Shown here: positions 9,610-18,957 of the stretch, piece after piece | How the letters are laid out: every line of letters begins with the position of its first letter | Numbering within the stretch: position 1 is the stretch's first letter | Program-made: the position numbers and the translations under genes | NCBI GenBank assembly: GCA_002413395.1 | Contig: DHWX01000109.1 | Coordinates: forward strand, 66,491 to 130,490 | Direction of reading: 5' to 3' | Source: Polaromonas sp. UBA5171 | Lineage (GTDB): Bacteria; Pseudomonadota; Gammaproteobacteria; Burkholderiales; Burkholderiaceae_C | Length of the DNA stretch: 64,000 nucleotides | The notes under the pieces: generated by a model | What the model saw: only the letters and a program-made list of their open reading frames with translations | What the model was told of the DNA's origin: nothing | Database searches by the model: none

Positions 9610-9626
9610 TATGCATTCATTGCATA
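9610..9626. promoter_or_regulatory. Inverted repeat upstream of gdhA (candidate operator)
   Basis: TATGCA-TTCAT-TGCATA is a perfect 6-bp inverted repeat with a 5-nt centre, about 80 bp before the gdhA start codon. Its T-N11-like geometry would suit a LysR-type or similar dimeric regulator. No regulator gene is adjacent, so the role is conjecture. Confidence 0.35.
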
Positions 9627-9706
9627 GAGATGAATCTAGTCGGCCTTGGACAGTTCAATGCGGCAGGCATAAGCTCTCTATCTTGACTATCCATAAGGAG
9701 TTTTTT

Positions 9707-11023
9707 ATGTCACAGGTACCCGCCCGGGGCGAAAGCGCAATCGCCCCCGCCTCGTCGCTCCCGTCTTACCTTCAGGCCGACAACCTCGGACCCTGGGGCA
9801 ACTACCTGCAGCAGGTTGACCGGGTCGTGCCCTATCTGGGCAATCTCGCGCGCTGGGCCGAAACCCTCAAGCGACCCAAACGAATACTGATTGTGGATGT
9901 TCCGATTCACATGGACGACGGCACGGTGGCGCACTTTGAAGGTTACCGGGTACAGCACAACGTGTCACGTGGTCCCGGTAAGGGTGGCGTGCGTTTTCAC
10001 CAGGATGTCACACTTTCTGAAGTCATGGCGCTGGCTGCCTGGATGTCGGTCAAAAACGCGGTGGTGAATGTTCCTTACGGCGGCGCCAAAGGTGCCGTCC
10101 GGGTGGATCCGAAAATACTGTCGCGCGGCGAACTGGAACGCATGACGCGCCGCTACACCAGCGAAATCGGCATCATCATCGGCCCCAACAAGGATATTCC
10201 GGCGCCCGACGTCAACACCAACGATCAAATCATGGCATGGATGATGGACACCTATTCCATGAACACTGGGTCCACGGCAACCGGCGTGGTCACTGGCAAG
10301 CCAGTTGACCTCGGCGGCTCGCTCGGTCGGCACGAGGCCACGGGCCGCGGCGTGTTCACTGTCGGCGCGGAAGCTGCAAGACACATCGGGCTGGTCATTT
10401 CGGGGTCGCGTGTTGCAGTGCAAGGCTTCGGCAATGTGGGCGGAGTCGCCGGCAAGCTGTTTGCCGAAGCAGGTGCGCACGTGGTCGCGGTGCAAGACCA
10501 TGGCGGCACCATTTACCGCGAGGCCGGGCTTGATGTGCCGGAGCTGCTCAAGCACGTAAAGGAAACCGGCAGCGTGAGCGGCTTTGCACAGGCCGAAGTA
10601 ATTGCCAATGATCAATTTTGGGATGTGGACTGCGACATCCTGATTCCGGCGGCGCTGGAGCAGCAAATTACCGCGACCAATGCCGGGCGTATCAAGGCGC
10701 GCATGATCATCGAAGGCGCCAATGGCCCAACCACGCCCGATGCCGACGACATCCTGCAAGAGCGCAATGTACTGGTGTTGCCTGACGTGATTGCCAACGC
10801 CGGCGGCGTCACCGTCAGCTACTTCGAATGGGTGCAGGATTTTTCCAGCTTCTTCTGGGACGAGGACGAAATCAATGCCCGCCTGGTCAAAATCATGAAA
10901 GGCGCTTTCGCCGCAGTATGGCAGGTAGCTCAGGAAAACAAGGTCAGTCTGCGCACCGCCGCGTTTATCGTGGCCTGCACACGCATCCTGCATACCCGCG
11001 AACTGCGCGGTCTTTATCCCTGA
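9707..11023 (+). CDS. gdhA: Glutamate dehydrogenase (Glu/Leu/Phe/Val dehydrogenase family)
   Basis: A 438-residue enzyme interconverting glutamate and 2-oxoglutarate plus ammonium. The substrate domain holds the active-site region [16 protein letters not shown] with the catalytic lysine. The dinucleotide-binding domain has [11 protein letters not shown]. The FEGYRVQHN and [13 protein letters not shown] stretches are characteristic of the family. The ATG at 9707 follows a strong AAGGAG at 9695-9700, so the start is secure. The short hexameric form is typical of bacteria. Cofactor choice (NAD or NADP) is not certain. It is convergent with the DUF1178 gene, 16 nt away. Confidence 0.94.
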   Translation: MSQVPARGESAIAPASSLPSYLQADNLGPWGNYLQQVDRVVPYLGNLARWAETLKRPKRILIVDVPIHMDDGTVAHFEGYRVQHNVSRGPGKGGVRFHQDVTLSEVMALAAWMSVKNAVVNVPYGGAKGAVRVDPKILSRGELERMTRRYTSEIGIIIGPNKDIPAPDVNTNDQIMAWMMDTYSMNTGSTATGVVTGKPVDLGGSLGRHEATGRGVFTVGAEAARHIGLVISGSRVAVQGFGNVGGVAGKLFAEAGAHVVAVQDHGGTIYREAGLDVPELLKHVKETGSVSGFAQAEVIANDQFWDVDCDILIPAALEQQITATNAGRIKARMIIEGANGPTTPDADDILQERNVLVLPDVIANAGGVTVSYFEWVQDFSSFFWDEDEINARLVKIMKGAFAAVWQVAQENKVSLRTAAFIVACTRILHTRELRGLYP

Positions 11024-11039
11024 TTAAAAAGAGCGCGGT

Positions 11040-11543
11040 TTATTGAAGGGTTTCCTTGACGCCTGAAAGTAGCGGCAAGGGAACAATATCAAGACCCTCT
11101 TCCAGCAAGTCCAGCACTTCCCGCACGTTGGCCTGACCGCGAATGCCACGCCGTTCAATCTCACCGTAATGCATGCGGCGCGCCTCGAGGGCAAAACGCT
11201 CACCAACATCTTCGGTGTTGGCCACCACATGGCGCAGAGCCCTGAGAAAGGCCGCCTGCTCGGCCGGGCTGGCACTGGCCGACACGTCCAGCACGGATTT
11301 CGTGCTGGACGTGTCGGCATTTTCCAGCGGTACGTTCCCGGTCGTGGCGTTGCGGGTTTGAGATCCAGCCTGTTCAGCGCCGAAATTGAGCCGCGGGGCG
11401 CTGGGCAACTTGTGAATGTCCTTGTCGCTGCACATGGGACATTCAATCAGACCACGCGCAAGCTGCGTCTGGAAGTCGCCTTCAGACACAAACCAGCCTT
11501 CAAACGAATGCTGATGCGCGCACCGGAGGTTCAGGACTTTCAT
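11040..11543 (-). CDS. DUF1178 family protein
   Basis: A 167-residue conserved proteobacterial protein of unknown function. It opens MKVLNLRCAHQHSFEGWF and has a rubredoxin-like pair, Cys8 and C-P-M-C near residue 35, which could bind zinc. These are followed by DIHKLPSAPRLNFG. The C-terminal half contains ALRHVVANTEDVGERFALEARRMHYGE. A variable linker around residues 75-90 is encoded by a perfect 17-bp inverted repeat (11279-11317). It is the last gene of the minus-strand run that starts with rpsO and follows the NUDIX gene after 18 nt. Confidence 0.88.
   Translation of the reverse strand: MKVLNLRCAHQHSFEGWFVSEGDFQTQLARGLIECPMCSDKDIHKLPSAPRLNFGAEQAGSQTRNATTGNVPLENADTSSTKSVLDVSASASPAEQAAFLRALRHVVANTEDVGERFALEARRMHYGEIERRGIRGQANVREVLDLLEEGLDIVPLPLLSGVKETLQ
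11279..11317. repeat. Perfect 17-bp inverted repeat inside the DUF1178 gene
   Basis: CCGACACGTCCAGCACG (11279-11295) and CGTGCTGGACGTGTCGG (11301-11317) are exact reverse complements separated by GATTT. Any transcript from either strand would form a very stable hairpin. It lies wholly in coding sequence, in the variable linker of the protein, and has no T-run. Confidence 0.9.
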
Positions 11544-11561
11544 AAGGCTATTATCACGGAG

Positions 11562-12176
11562 CTACTGCGGCGCCGCTTCTTGCCAGTTCAACACCCACAT
11601 GCCTGACAACACGTTTTGCAGCCATAGCATCCCGGTCAGCGTCTTCGCGTCAGTCACCTGACCATTGGCACACAAGGCCAAAACTTCGTCGGGAGAAGCT
11701 ATAAAAACGTCCAGAAATTCATCCACGTCCAGCTTGCGTTCGCCCAGGGTCAACCCGCGCGCAAACCAGACATCGATAAACTCGGTCGAATAGGAAATAG
11801 CCGGATGCAACACTCCGGCCCGTGCCCACAGGCGCGCCGTGTAGCCGGTTTCCTCCCGCAGTTCACGCTGCGCACAGGCCAGCGACGCCTCGCCAGGGTC
11901 GAGTTTGCCCGCCGGAAATTCGAGCATGACAGCCTGTACCGGATAGCGGTATTGACGCTCAAGCACCAGTTGGCCATTGTCCAACTGCGCCACCACCATC
12001 ACCGCACCGGGATGAACTATATATTCACGACCAGCATGGGTGCCATCAGGCAGCCTGACAATATCGCGGCGCACCTGAAGAAAGTCTCCCTTGAGGACTT
12101 CTTCAGAGCTTATTTTTGTTTCTGCCAAGTGGGCATTGAGCGCACTTTCCTGATCAGGACATTGCACGGAAGTCAT
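11562..12176 (-). CDS. NUDIX hydrolase (ADP-ribose pyrophosphatase-like)
   Basis: A 204-residue protein with a complete Nudix box: G-K-L-D-P-G-E at its start and R-E-L-R-E-E-T-G at its end, around residues 104-126, which binds Mg2+. The preceding VLERQYRYPVQAVMLEFPAG is the signature of the ADP-sugar pyrophosphatase (NudF) subgroup, which cleaves ADP-ribose to AMP and ribose-5-phosphate. The ATG at 12176 overlaps the stop of the DUF2818 gene by 4 nt (ATGA), implying translational coupling. The position behind nuoN is a conserved neighbourhood in Burkholderiales, to my knowledge. Confidence 0.9.
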   Translation of the reverse strand: MTSVQCPDQESALNAHLAETKISSEEVLKGDFLQVRRDIVRLPDGTHAGREYIVHPGAVMVVAQLDNGQLVLERQYRYPVQAVMLEFPAGKLDPGEASLACAQRELREETGYTARLWARAGVLHPAISYSTEFIDVWFARGLTLGERKLDVDEFLDVFIASPDEVLALCANGQVTDAKTLTGMLWLQNVLSGMWVLNWQEAAPQ

Positions 12177-12364
12177 TCGTGATGTCTAAAATGGTAGCGA
12201 CGGGTGAAGCCGGGGAACGAAAAAGCCAGGAATAGCGGGCCCGTGAGGGCATAAAACTCCCAAACCTGTGGCGCAATTTGGCCACTGCGCTGCTCAAGAT
12301 ACCGCCCAATGCCCCCGACCATGAAATACCAGACAACCAGCCAGACCGACGCGGTTTGAGTCAT
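12173..12364 (-). CDS. DUF2818 family protein, internally shortened
   Basis: A 63-residue membrane protein. The N-terminus (MTQTASVWLVV) and the second half (GGIGRYLEQRSGQIAPQVWE, PLFLAFSFPGFTRRY) are the two ends of DUF2818, a small protein usually encoded right after nuoN in Burkholderiales. From memory, family members have about 95-105 residues. About 37 residues between the two ends, including one membrane segment and its loop, are missing in frame. The gene stays open and overlaps the NUDIX start by 4 nt. Function is unknown; it may be a degenerate copy. Confidence 0.75.
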   Translation of the reverse strand: MTQTASVWLVVWYFMVGGIGRYLEQRSGQIAPQVWEFYALTGPLFLAFSFPGFTRRYHFRHHE

Positions 12365-12374
12365 GCCCTGACTT

Positions 12375-13877
12375 CTAACTCCCCAAGGACTTGACGATGC
12401 TGCTGATCGATTGCGTGCACAGGTTCATCAAACGACCGGGCACAATGCCCAGAATCAGGATCAGCGCACCGTTGATCGCCAGCACAACCCTGGCGTCAGC
12501 AGGCGCCGAGATCGGTTGGGTGTTGGGGCTTTGGGATTTGTCAAAGTACATTACCTTGACCACCCGCAGGTAATAGAAAGCACCAATCAGCGCCATGATC
12601 ACCGCAAAAATGACCAGTACCAGATAACTGGTTTTTTCTGACGCAATCAGCGCCTGCAAAACACCCAGTTTTGCATAAAAACCCACCAGTGGCGGCAAGC
12701 CGGCCAGTGAGAACATGCTGATGGCCATGACGCCAGCGTACAGCGGGCTGCGCTGATTCAAGCCAGCCAGATCAGAAATCTCTTCAGACTCGTGTCCGGC
12801 ACGGGCCAGGAGCAGGATGATCCCGAATGCGCTCAGTGTAGTGAGCACATAAGTCACAGCGTAGAACATGGCGGCGCCATACGCAGATTCGGTATTGATC
12901 TGGTTGCCATTGATCACCCCCGCCAACAAGCCGAGCAGCAAAAAACCCATTTGCGAAATCGTTGAAAAAGCCAGCATCCGCTTGAGGTTGGTCTGGGCAA
13001 CCGCCGCCAGGTTGCCGACAATCAGGGAGCCGACGGCCATCAATGCCAGCATCTGCTGCCAGTCAATGGCCAGTGGCAACAGGCCTTCCACCAGCAAACG
13101 AATGAGAATGGCGAACGCCGCGAGTTGCGGTGCGCCACCGATCAACAGTGTCACAGCTGTCGGCGCACCCTGATAAACGTCCGGCAACCACATATGGAAA
13201 GGCACTGCACCCAGCTTGAAGGCCAGACCTGCCACGATAAACACCAAACCGAATACCAGCACCTGGTGCTTGACCTGACGACTGGCAATCGCGTTGAACA
13301 CTTCATTCAGGTCCAGTGATCCGGTCGCACCATACAGCATTGACATGCCATAAAGCAGGAAACCCGAGGCCAATGCGCCGAGCACAAAGTACTTCATTGC
13401 CGCTTCCGTGGCCGTTGCATGATCCCTTCGCAAGGCCACCAGCGCGTAGCTCGAAAGCGTAAACAGTTCCAGGCCCATGTAGATGAGAAGGAAATTGTGA
13501 CCCGAAATCATGACAAACATGCCCAGCAATGCAAACATGCTGAGCGTGAAGAATTCACCACCGCGCAGCATTTCGCGATCTGCGGCGTAGGGTCGACCAT
13601 AGACCAGCGTAACCATCACGGCGATGCTGGCAAAGCACTTGAGCCAACTGCCCATCGGGTCGCTGACCACCATGTTGCCGAAGCCGTAGAAGGTTTGGCC
13701 ACCCATCGCAGAGCGGACTTCCATGGCTGCCACCACGGCCAGCGTCAACAACGTCAGGACATAGGTACCGGTACGGCGTGGCGTTTTGATTCCGAGATCG
13801 ACCAGCGCAATCACGCTGGCCATGACCAAGAGAACGATTTCGGGGTAAACCGCGACCCAGCTGAGTTTGTCAATCAT
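12375..13877 (-). CDS. nuoN: NADH-quinone oxidoreductase subunit N
   Basis: A 500-residue antiporter-like membrane subunit of complex I, with about 14 helices. The proton-channel region reads LLIYMGLELFTLSSYALVALRR, then KYFVLGALASGFLLYGMS and GAVPFHMWLPDVYQGAPTAV, carrying the conserved Glu and Lys residues of the Mrp-type fold. It is the last nuo gene (operon order A to N, all minus strand) and starts 20 nt after the nuoM stop. The length is normal for the family. Confidence 0.97.
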   Translation of the reverse strand: MIDKLSWVAVYPEIVLLVMASVIALVDLGIKTPRRTGTYVLTLLTLAVVAAMEVRSAMGGQTFYGFGNMVVSDPMGSWLKCFASIAVMVTLVYGRPYAADREMLRGGEFFTLSMFALLGMFVMISGHNFLLIYMGLELFTLSSYALVALRRDHATATEAAMKYFVLGALASGFLLYGMSMLYGATGSLDLNEVFNAIASRQVKHQVLVFGLVFIVAGLAFKLGAVPFHMWLPDVYQGAPTAVTLLIGGAPQLAAFAILIRLLVEGLLPLAIDWQQMLALMAVGSLIVGNLAAVAQTNLKRMLAFSTISQMGFLLLGLLAGVINGNQINTESAYGAAMFYAVTYVLTTLSAFGIILLLARAGHESEEISDLAGLNQRSPLYAGVMAISMFSLAGLPPLVGFYAKLGVLQALIASEKTSYLVLVIFAVIMALIGAFYYLRVVKVMYFDKSQSPNTQPISAPADARVVLAINGALILILGIVPGRLMNLCTQSISSIVKSLGS

Positions 13878-13897
13878 CTGAAATTGTTATGAATAGG

Positions 13898-15373
13898 TTA
13901 ATTCAGTTTTGAAACAGCCACGTGCTTGAGCAAGTCAGCCACGGACGTGTTCATCACATCGGTAAACGGTTTCGGATAAATGCCCATGCACAGCACCGCA
14001 ATAGCAAGCAAGGCCAGCATCAGGAATTCACGGTTGTTGATATCCTTCAACGATTTGACATCCTTATTGGCAACCGGCCCGAGATACACGCGCTTGAACA
14101 TCCACAGCGTATAGGCTGCGCCAAAAATAAGCGTGGTCGCCGCTGCGGCGCCGATCCAGAAGTTGGATTTGACGGACGCCAGAATCACCATCCATTCGCC
14201 AACAAAACCGGCGGTGCCAGGCAACCCGGCATTGGCCATGGAAAACAACAAGGCAAATGCGGCAAACCTGGGCATGGTATTGATCACACCGCCATAGCTT
14301 GAAATTTCCCGGGAATGAACACGGTCATACAAGACGCCAATGCACAGGAACATGGCACCCGACACAAAACCGTGGGCGATCATCTGCACAATGCCGCCTG
14401 CAACGCCCAGGTTACTGAACAGGAAGAAGCCCAGCGTTACAAAACCCATGTGAACCACGGACGAATAGGCGACCAGCTTTTTCATGTCCCTCTGTACCAG
14501 CGACACCAATCCCACATAAACGACAGCAATCAGGGACAAGGCAATCATCAGCCACGCCCATTCGTGAGAGGCATCTGGCGCGATCGGCAGGGAAAACCGC
14601 AGGAAACCATAGGCGCCCAGCTTGAGCATGATGGCCGCCAGCACTGCAGAGCCTCCGGTGGGTGCTTCCACGTGCACATCGGGCAACCAGGTATGCACGG
14701 GCCACATCGGCACCTTGACAGCAAAGGCGGCAAAAAAGGCAAAAAACAGCAGAGTCTGCGGCCTGAGGCCCAGCGACAAGTTGTGCCAGGTGAGAATATC
14801 AAAGCTGCCGCCCGACTTGGTGTACAGGAACATCAGCGCAACCAGCATCAGCAGGGAACCAAGCAGCGTGTACAGAAAGAACTTGAACGCCGCGTAAATC
14901 TTTCTGGGTCCGCCCCAAATACCGATAATCAGGTACATTGGAATCAGTGTGGCCTCAAAGAACACATAGAACAGCATGCCGTCCAGCGCCGCAAAAACGC
15001 CAATCTGCAGACCACTGAGGATCAGCAAGGCGGCCATGTACTGGTTGACACGCGAAGTGATCGACTCCCAGCTGGCGATGACCACCACCACATTAATGAA
15101 TGCAGTCAGTATCACGAACCACAGCGAAATACCGTCCACGCCCAGGTGGTAATTGATGTTGAAGCGCTCAATCCAGGGGCTATTTTCGACGAATTGCATG
15201 GCCGAAGTACCGAGCTGGAAGCCGCCATACAACGGCAAGGTCACCAGCAAACCGATGACTGCACCGACCAGCGCAATCCAGCGCACACTGCGGGCCTGAT
15301 CATCACGACCGAGCAGCAATAAAACGGCACCGAAAACAATCGGTGTCCAGATGGCAAGGCTTAACAAACCCAT
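13898..15373 (-). CDS. nuoM: NADH-quinone oxidoreductase subunit M
   Basis: A 491-residue proton-pumping subunit of complex I. Recognisable stretches are NINYHLGVDGISLWFVILTA, FFEATLIPMYLIIGIWGGPRKIYAA, KVPMWPVHTWLPDVHVEAPTG and AYSSVVHMGFVTLGFF. They include the essential glutamate of helix 5 (FFEATL) and the lysine near HTWLPD. It follows nuoL by 18 nt. Full length, no anomalies. Confidence 0.97.
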   Translation of the reverse strand: MGLLSLAIWTPIVFGAVLLLLGRDDQARSVRWIALVGAVIGLLVTLPLYGGFQLGTSAMQFVENSPWIERFNINYHLGVDGISLWFVILTAFINVVVVIASWESITSRVNQYMAALLILSGLQIGVFAALDGMLFYVFFEATLIPMYLIIGIWGGPRKIYAAFKFFLYTLLGSLLMLVALMFLYTKSGGSFDILTWHNLSLGLRPQTLLFFAFFAAFAVKVPMWPVHTWLPDVHVEAPTGGSAVLAAIMLKLGAYGFLRFSLPIAPDASHEWAWLMIALSLIAVVYVGLVSLVQRDMKKLVAYSSVVHMGFVTLGFFLFSNLGVAGGIVQMIAHGFVSGAMFLCIGVLYDRVHSREISSYGGVINTMPRFAAFALLFSMANAGLPGTAGFVGEWMVILASVKSNFWIGAAAATTLIFGAAYTLWMFKRVYLGPVANKDVKSLKDINNREFLMLALLAIAVLCMGIYPKPFTDVMNTSVADLLKHVAVSKLN

Positions 15374-15391
15374 TCTTGTTCTTCCTTATTC

Positions 15392-17428
15392 TTATTGATT
15401 GAGCCAGACGAAGTACGTCATCAATACAAATACACCGATGATCATGCCAAAGGCGTAGTGATAGATATAGCCCGACTGCAGCCTGCGCACCATGCCCGAA
15501 ACCCACCCCACCAGCTTCCATGATCCATTGACCACCGCTCCATCGATGAGCATCTCGTCGCCGCCCTTCCACAAACCCATGCCCAGCGCACGCGCCCCAC
15601 GGGCCAGTACGTTTTCGTTGAACCAGTCAAGGTAGTACTTGTTTTCAAGCAGTGTGTAGATAGGTTGTGCATTGCGTTTGATCGCCGCTGGCAAAGCCGG
15701 GTTGACCATATACATGTAGTACGCCAGCACAACTCCCGACAGTGCCAGCCAGAATGGGGCCGCCGTCAGGCCATGCAGCGCCATCTGGATCGGCCCATGA
15801 AACGCCTTGGTCAGATCTTCCATCGCGGGGTGCCGCTCCAGATTGACAAAAATGGAACCGTTGAAAAAATCACCAAACAGCATGGGCTGGATCGTCATGA
15901 AACCAATGACCACTGATGGAATGGCCAGCAAAACCAGTGGCACCGTCACTACCCATGGCGATTCGTGAGGTTGCTGGTTGTTGCCGCCGTGACCATGACC
16001 ATGATCATGATCATCATGCGCATGGTGATGCGCGTCAGGATTTTGGTCAAATCGCTCTTTCCCATGAAAGACCAGGAAGTAAAGGCGGAACGTATAAAGC
16101 GCCGTAACGAAGACGCCCGCCAACACGGAGAAATAAGCAAAACCGGAACCCGCCAAATGACTTTCATGCACGGCTTCAATGATGCTGTCCTTGGAATAAA
16201 AGCCGGCGAACAGGGGTGTGCCAATCAACGCCAGGGAACCCAGCAATGATGTAATCCAAGTGATCGGCATGTACTTGCGCACTCCGCCCATCCAGCGAAT
16301 GTCCTGATTGTGGTGCATGCCCATAATGACCGAGCCGGCCGCCAGGAACAGCAGCGCCTTGAAAAACGCGTGCGTCATCAGGTGGAACACGGCCACGGAG
16401 TAGGACGAAGCGCCAAGCGCCACAGTCATGTACCCCAGTTGTGACAATGTGGAATACGCAATCACTCGCTTGATGTCGTTCTGGATGATGCCGAGAAACC
16501 CCATGAACAGCGCAGTGATGCCACCAATCACCATAATGAAGCTCAGCGCGGTATCACTGAGTTCAAACAGCGGCGACATCCGCGCAACCATGAAAATGCC
16601 GGCCGTCACCATCGTTGCTGCATGAATCAGGGCAGAGATGGGGGTCGGGCCTTCCATGGAGTCCGGTAGCCACACGTGCAGAGGAAACTGGGCTGACTTA
16701 CCCATTGCACCGATAAACAAGCAAATGCAGATCACGGTAATCAGCATCCAGTCGGTACCTGGAAAAGTCAGTTTTGACAACTCACCCGCCTTGGCAAACG
16801 CTTCGCCATAATTGAGCGTGCCAGCAAAGGCGGCAACAAGGCCAATGCCCAAAATGAAACCGAAGTCGCCCACACGGTTGACGATGAACGCCTTCATGTT
16901 GGCAAAAACTGCGCTTGGCTTGTTGAACCAGAAACCGATCAGCAGATACGACACCAATCCAACAGCCTCCCAGCCAAAGAATAGCTGCAGGAAATTGTTG
17001 CTCATCACCAGCATCAGCATGGCGAACGTGAACAGGGAAATGTAGGCAAAGAACCGGTTGTAACCGTCATCTTCCTTCATGTAGCCAATGGTGTAGATGT
17101 GCACCATGAGCGACACAAAAGTCACCACGCACATCATCAGGGCCGTCAGGGCATCGACCAGAAAGCCAATTTCCATTTTCAGACCGCCCACGGTCATCCA
17201 GGTGTAAAGCGTTTCATTGAAGCGTGCGCCGTCAACCGCCACGCTCCGAAGGATCATGGCCGATATGATGAACGCCACCAATACGCCCAAAATGGTCACG
17301 GTGTGCGACAGGCGACGGCCTATCCAGTTACCGCCAAAGGCAGTGCCGAAAATGCCTGCCAGCAGTGCGCCGGCCAGTGGTGCCAGCGGAACTGCCAGCA
17401 ACGTCGATGCAGAAAGGGTTTGATTCAT
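15392..17428 (-). CDS. nuoL: NADH-quinone oxidoreductase subunit L
   Basis: A 678-residue distal proton-pumping subunit of complex I. It has the antiporter core (FFGWEAVGLVSYLLIGFWF, AQFPLHVWLPDSMEGPTPIS, AYSTLSQLGYM) and the long C-terminal lateral helix. The start MNQTLSASTLLAVPLAPLAG at 17428 is chosen; an earlier start would run through nuoK. A histidine/aspartate-rich cytoplasmic or periplasmic loop of about 16 residues (around 15990-16040) lies after FHGKERFDQNPD. It follows nuoK by 7 nt. Confidence 0.97.
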   Translation of the reverse strand: MNQTLSASTLLAVPLAPLAGALLAGIFGTAFGGNWIGRRLSHTVTILGVLVAFIISAMILRSVAVDGARFNETLYTWMTVGGLKMEIGFLVDALTALMMCVVTFVSLMVHIYTIGYMKEDDGYNRFFAYISLFTFAMLMLVMSNNFLQLFFGWEAVGLVSYLLIGFWFNKPSAVFANMKAFIVNRVGDFGFILGIGLVAAFAGTLNYGEAFAKAGELSKLTFPGTDWMLITVICICLFIGAMGKSAQFPLHVWLPDSMEGPTPISALIHAATMVTAGIFMVARMSPLFELSDTALSFIMVIGGITALFMGFLGIIQNDIKRVIAYSTLSQLGYMTVALGASSYSVAVFHLMTHAFFKALLFLAAGSVIMGMHHNQDIRWMGGVRKYMPITWITSLLGSLALIGTPLFAGFYSKDSIIEAVHESHLAGSGFAYFSVLAGVFVTALYTFRLYFLVFHGKERFDQNPDAHHHAHDDHDHGHGHGGNNQQPHESPWVVTVPLVLLAIPSVVIGFMTIQPMLFGDFFNGSIFVNLERHPAMEDLTKAFHGPIQMALHGLTAAPFWLALSGVVLAYYMYMVNPALPAAIKRNAQPIYTLLENKYYLDWFNENVLARGARALGMGLWKGGDEMLIDGAVVNGSWKLVGWVSGMVRRLQSGYIYHYAFGMIIGVFVLMTYFVWLNQ

Positions 17429-17435
17429 TTTTTTA

Positions 17436-17744
17436 TTAACCCCGGAGCGTGTTGAGTTCGTCAACATTGATGCTGGACTTGTTGCGGAACAGCAGCACCA
17501 GTATGGCCAGTCCAATGGCGGATTCGGCCGCGGCAACAGTCAGTATGAAAAACACAAAAATCTGACCCGCCATGTCGTTCAGATAATACGAAAATGCGAC
17601 GAAATTCATGTTGACTGCCAGCAGCATGAGCTCGATCGCCATCAGCAACACAATCAGGTTCTTGCGGTTCAGGAAGATGCCAATGGTCGACAGCGCAAAA
17701 AGCATGGCACCGAGCGAAAGAAAGTGTCCCAGCGATAGCGTCAT
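17436..17744 (-). CDS. nuoK: NADH-quinone oxidoreductase subunit K
   Basis: A 102-residue subunit with three membrane helices. It has the MrpC-like motifs [20 protein letters not shown] and [17 protein letters not shown], carrying the two buried glutamates essential for proton transfer. Its ATG overlaps the nuoJ stop by 4 nt. The length is exactly that of other NuoK proteins. Confidence 0.97.
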   Translation of the reverse strand: MTLSLGHFLSLGAMLFALSTIGIFLNRKNLIVLLMAIELMLLAVNMNFVAFSYYLNDMAGQIFVFFILTVAAAESAIGLAILVLLFRNKSSINVDELNTLRG

Positions 17745-18403
17745 GATTTTTTCCCCTCGACAACCTCTACCACAATGGGTGCAATGGGACTTGCAACCAC
17801 AGATTTCATCTTGACCATACTGACCCGATCTTTCCGCTTGGCCCTTACCTGATCCGCCGGATTGACGTGTTTAGAGTCCTTGCGCTCGCGCAAGGTCAGC
17901 GCGATGGCTGCAATAATGGCTACCAGCAGGATCACCGCTGCAATTTCCAGCGGGTAGAGATACCCCGAATAAAGAACCTTGCCCAACTCTTTGGTATTGG
18001 ATACTTGGGCAACAATCTGACCCGGCACGACCGGAACCTGGTCCACTCTGGGTGGCTCGCGAAACCCGCCCATCAGCACATAGGACATTTCCAGCGCAAT
18101 GATCGCGCCCACCGTGCCGGCAAGCGGGAAATGCTTCCAGAATCCTTTGCGCACGCTATCCAGGTTAACGTCGAGCATCATGACCACAAAGAGAAACAGC
18201 ACCATCACCGCGCCTACATAAACGAGCACCAGCGTGATGGCCAGAAACTCGGCCTTGAGCAAAATCCAGACGGCAGCTGCCTGGAAAAATGCGAGCACCA
18301 GATACAAAACGGCATGCACCGGATTGCGCGCGGTAATCACCCGGAATGCAGCAAAAAGCAGCAGCGCGGCAAAGACATAAAAAAAACCTGTTTTAGCGTC
18401 CAT
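17741..18403 (-). CDS. nuoJ: NADH-quinone oxidoreductase subunit J
   Basis: A 220-residue membrane subunit of complex I with five helices. It shows [47 protein letters not shown] and [20 protein letters not shown]. The glutamate-free pi-bulge helix 3 region is intact. After the last helix a basic tail of about 45 residues ([14 protein letters not shown] and so on) follows. It lies 44 nt after nuoI and overlaps nuoK by 4 nt. Confidence 0.95.
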   Translation of the reverse strand: MDAKTGFFYVFAALLLFAAFRVITARNPVHAVLYLVLAFFQAAAVWILLKAEFLAITLVLVYVGAVMVLFLFVVMMLDVNLDSVRKGFWKHFPLAGTVGAIIALEMSYVLMGGFREPPRVDQVPVVPGQIVAQVSNTKELGKVLYSGYLYPLEIAAVILLVAIIAAIALTLRERKDSKHVNPADQVRAKRKDRVSMVKMKSVVASPIAPIVVEVVEGKKS

Positions 18404-18447
18404 ATTGTTGTAGATTCTTTCTTGAGGCGGCTACTGGAAAGTGTGGC

Positions 18448-18945
18448 TCAGCGGTACTTGGCATCCGCCGCCTTGCTTGCAGCGATTTCGTTTTCATAGC
18501 GGTCGCCCACTGCCAGCAGCATCTCTTTTGTGAAATACAGATCACCCCGCTTTTCCCCGTGGTATTCAAAAATTTGAGTTTCAACGATCGAATCGACCGG
18601 GCAACTCTCTTCACAGAAACCACAAAAAATGCATTTGGTCAAATCAATGTCATAGCGCGAGGTTCGGCGGCTTCCATCTTCACGCATGTTCGATTCGATG
18701 GTGATGGCCATTGCCGGGCATACGGCCTCACACAGTTTGCAGGCAATGCAGCGCTCTTCACCGTTTTCATAACGGCGCAAGGCGTGCAAGCCGCGAAAGC
18801 GTGGACTCAACGGCGTTTTCTCTTCAGGAAACTGGATCGTGATCTTTCGGGCGAACATGTACTTGCCGGTCAGGGCCATGCCCTTGAACAGCTCGGTCAA
18901 CATGAAGCTTGAAACAAAATTCTTGACGGAGGCAACTGCAGACAT
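18448..18945 (-). CDS. nuoI: NADH-quinone oxidoreductase subunit I
   Basis: A 165-residue ferredoxin-like subunit. It holds two [4Fe-4S] clusters (N6a, N6b), ligated by Cys66/69/72/76 ([12 protein letters not shown]) and Cys105/108/111/115 ([12 protein letters not shown]). It passes electrons from the NuoG arm towards NuoB. The N-terminal amphipathic helix ([18 protein letters not shown]) anchors it to the membrane arm. It lies 12 nt after nuoH. Confidence 0.97.
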   Translation of the reverse strand: MSAVASVKNFVSSFMLTELFKGMALTGKYMFARKITIQFPEEKTPLSPRFRGLHALRRYENGEERCIACKLCEAVCPAMAITIESNMREDGSRRTSRYDIDLTKCIFCGFCEESCPVDSIVETQIFEYHGEKRGDLYFTKEMLLAVGDRYENEIAASKAADAKYR

Positions 18946-18957
18946 GACTTTTCCCGC

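Noticed and set aside
14315..15322. A 335-codon open frame on the plus strand opposite nuoM
   Set aside because: Gln/His-rich shadow of a membrane protein gene with no start signal.
15990..16036. Tandem-looking CATGATCATGATCATCATG stretch as a microsatellite
   Set aside because: It is explained by the His/Asp codons of the NuoL loop.
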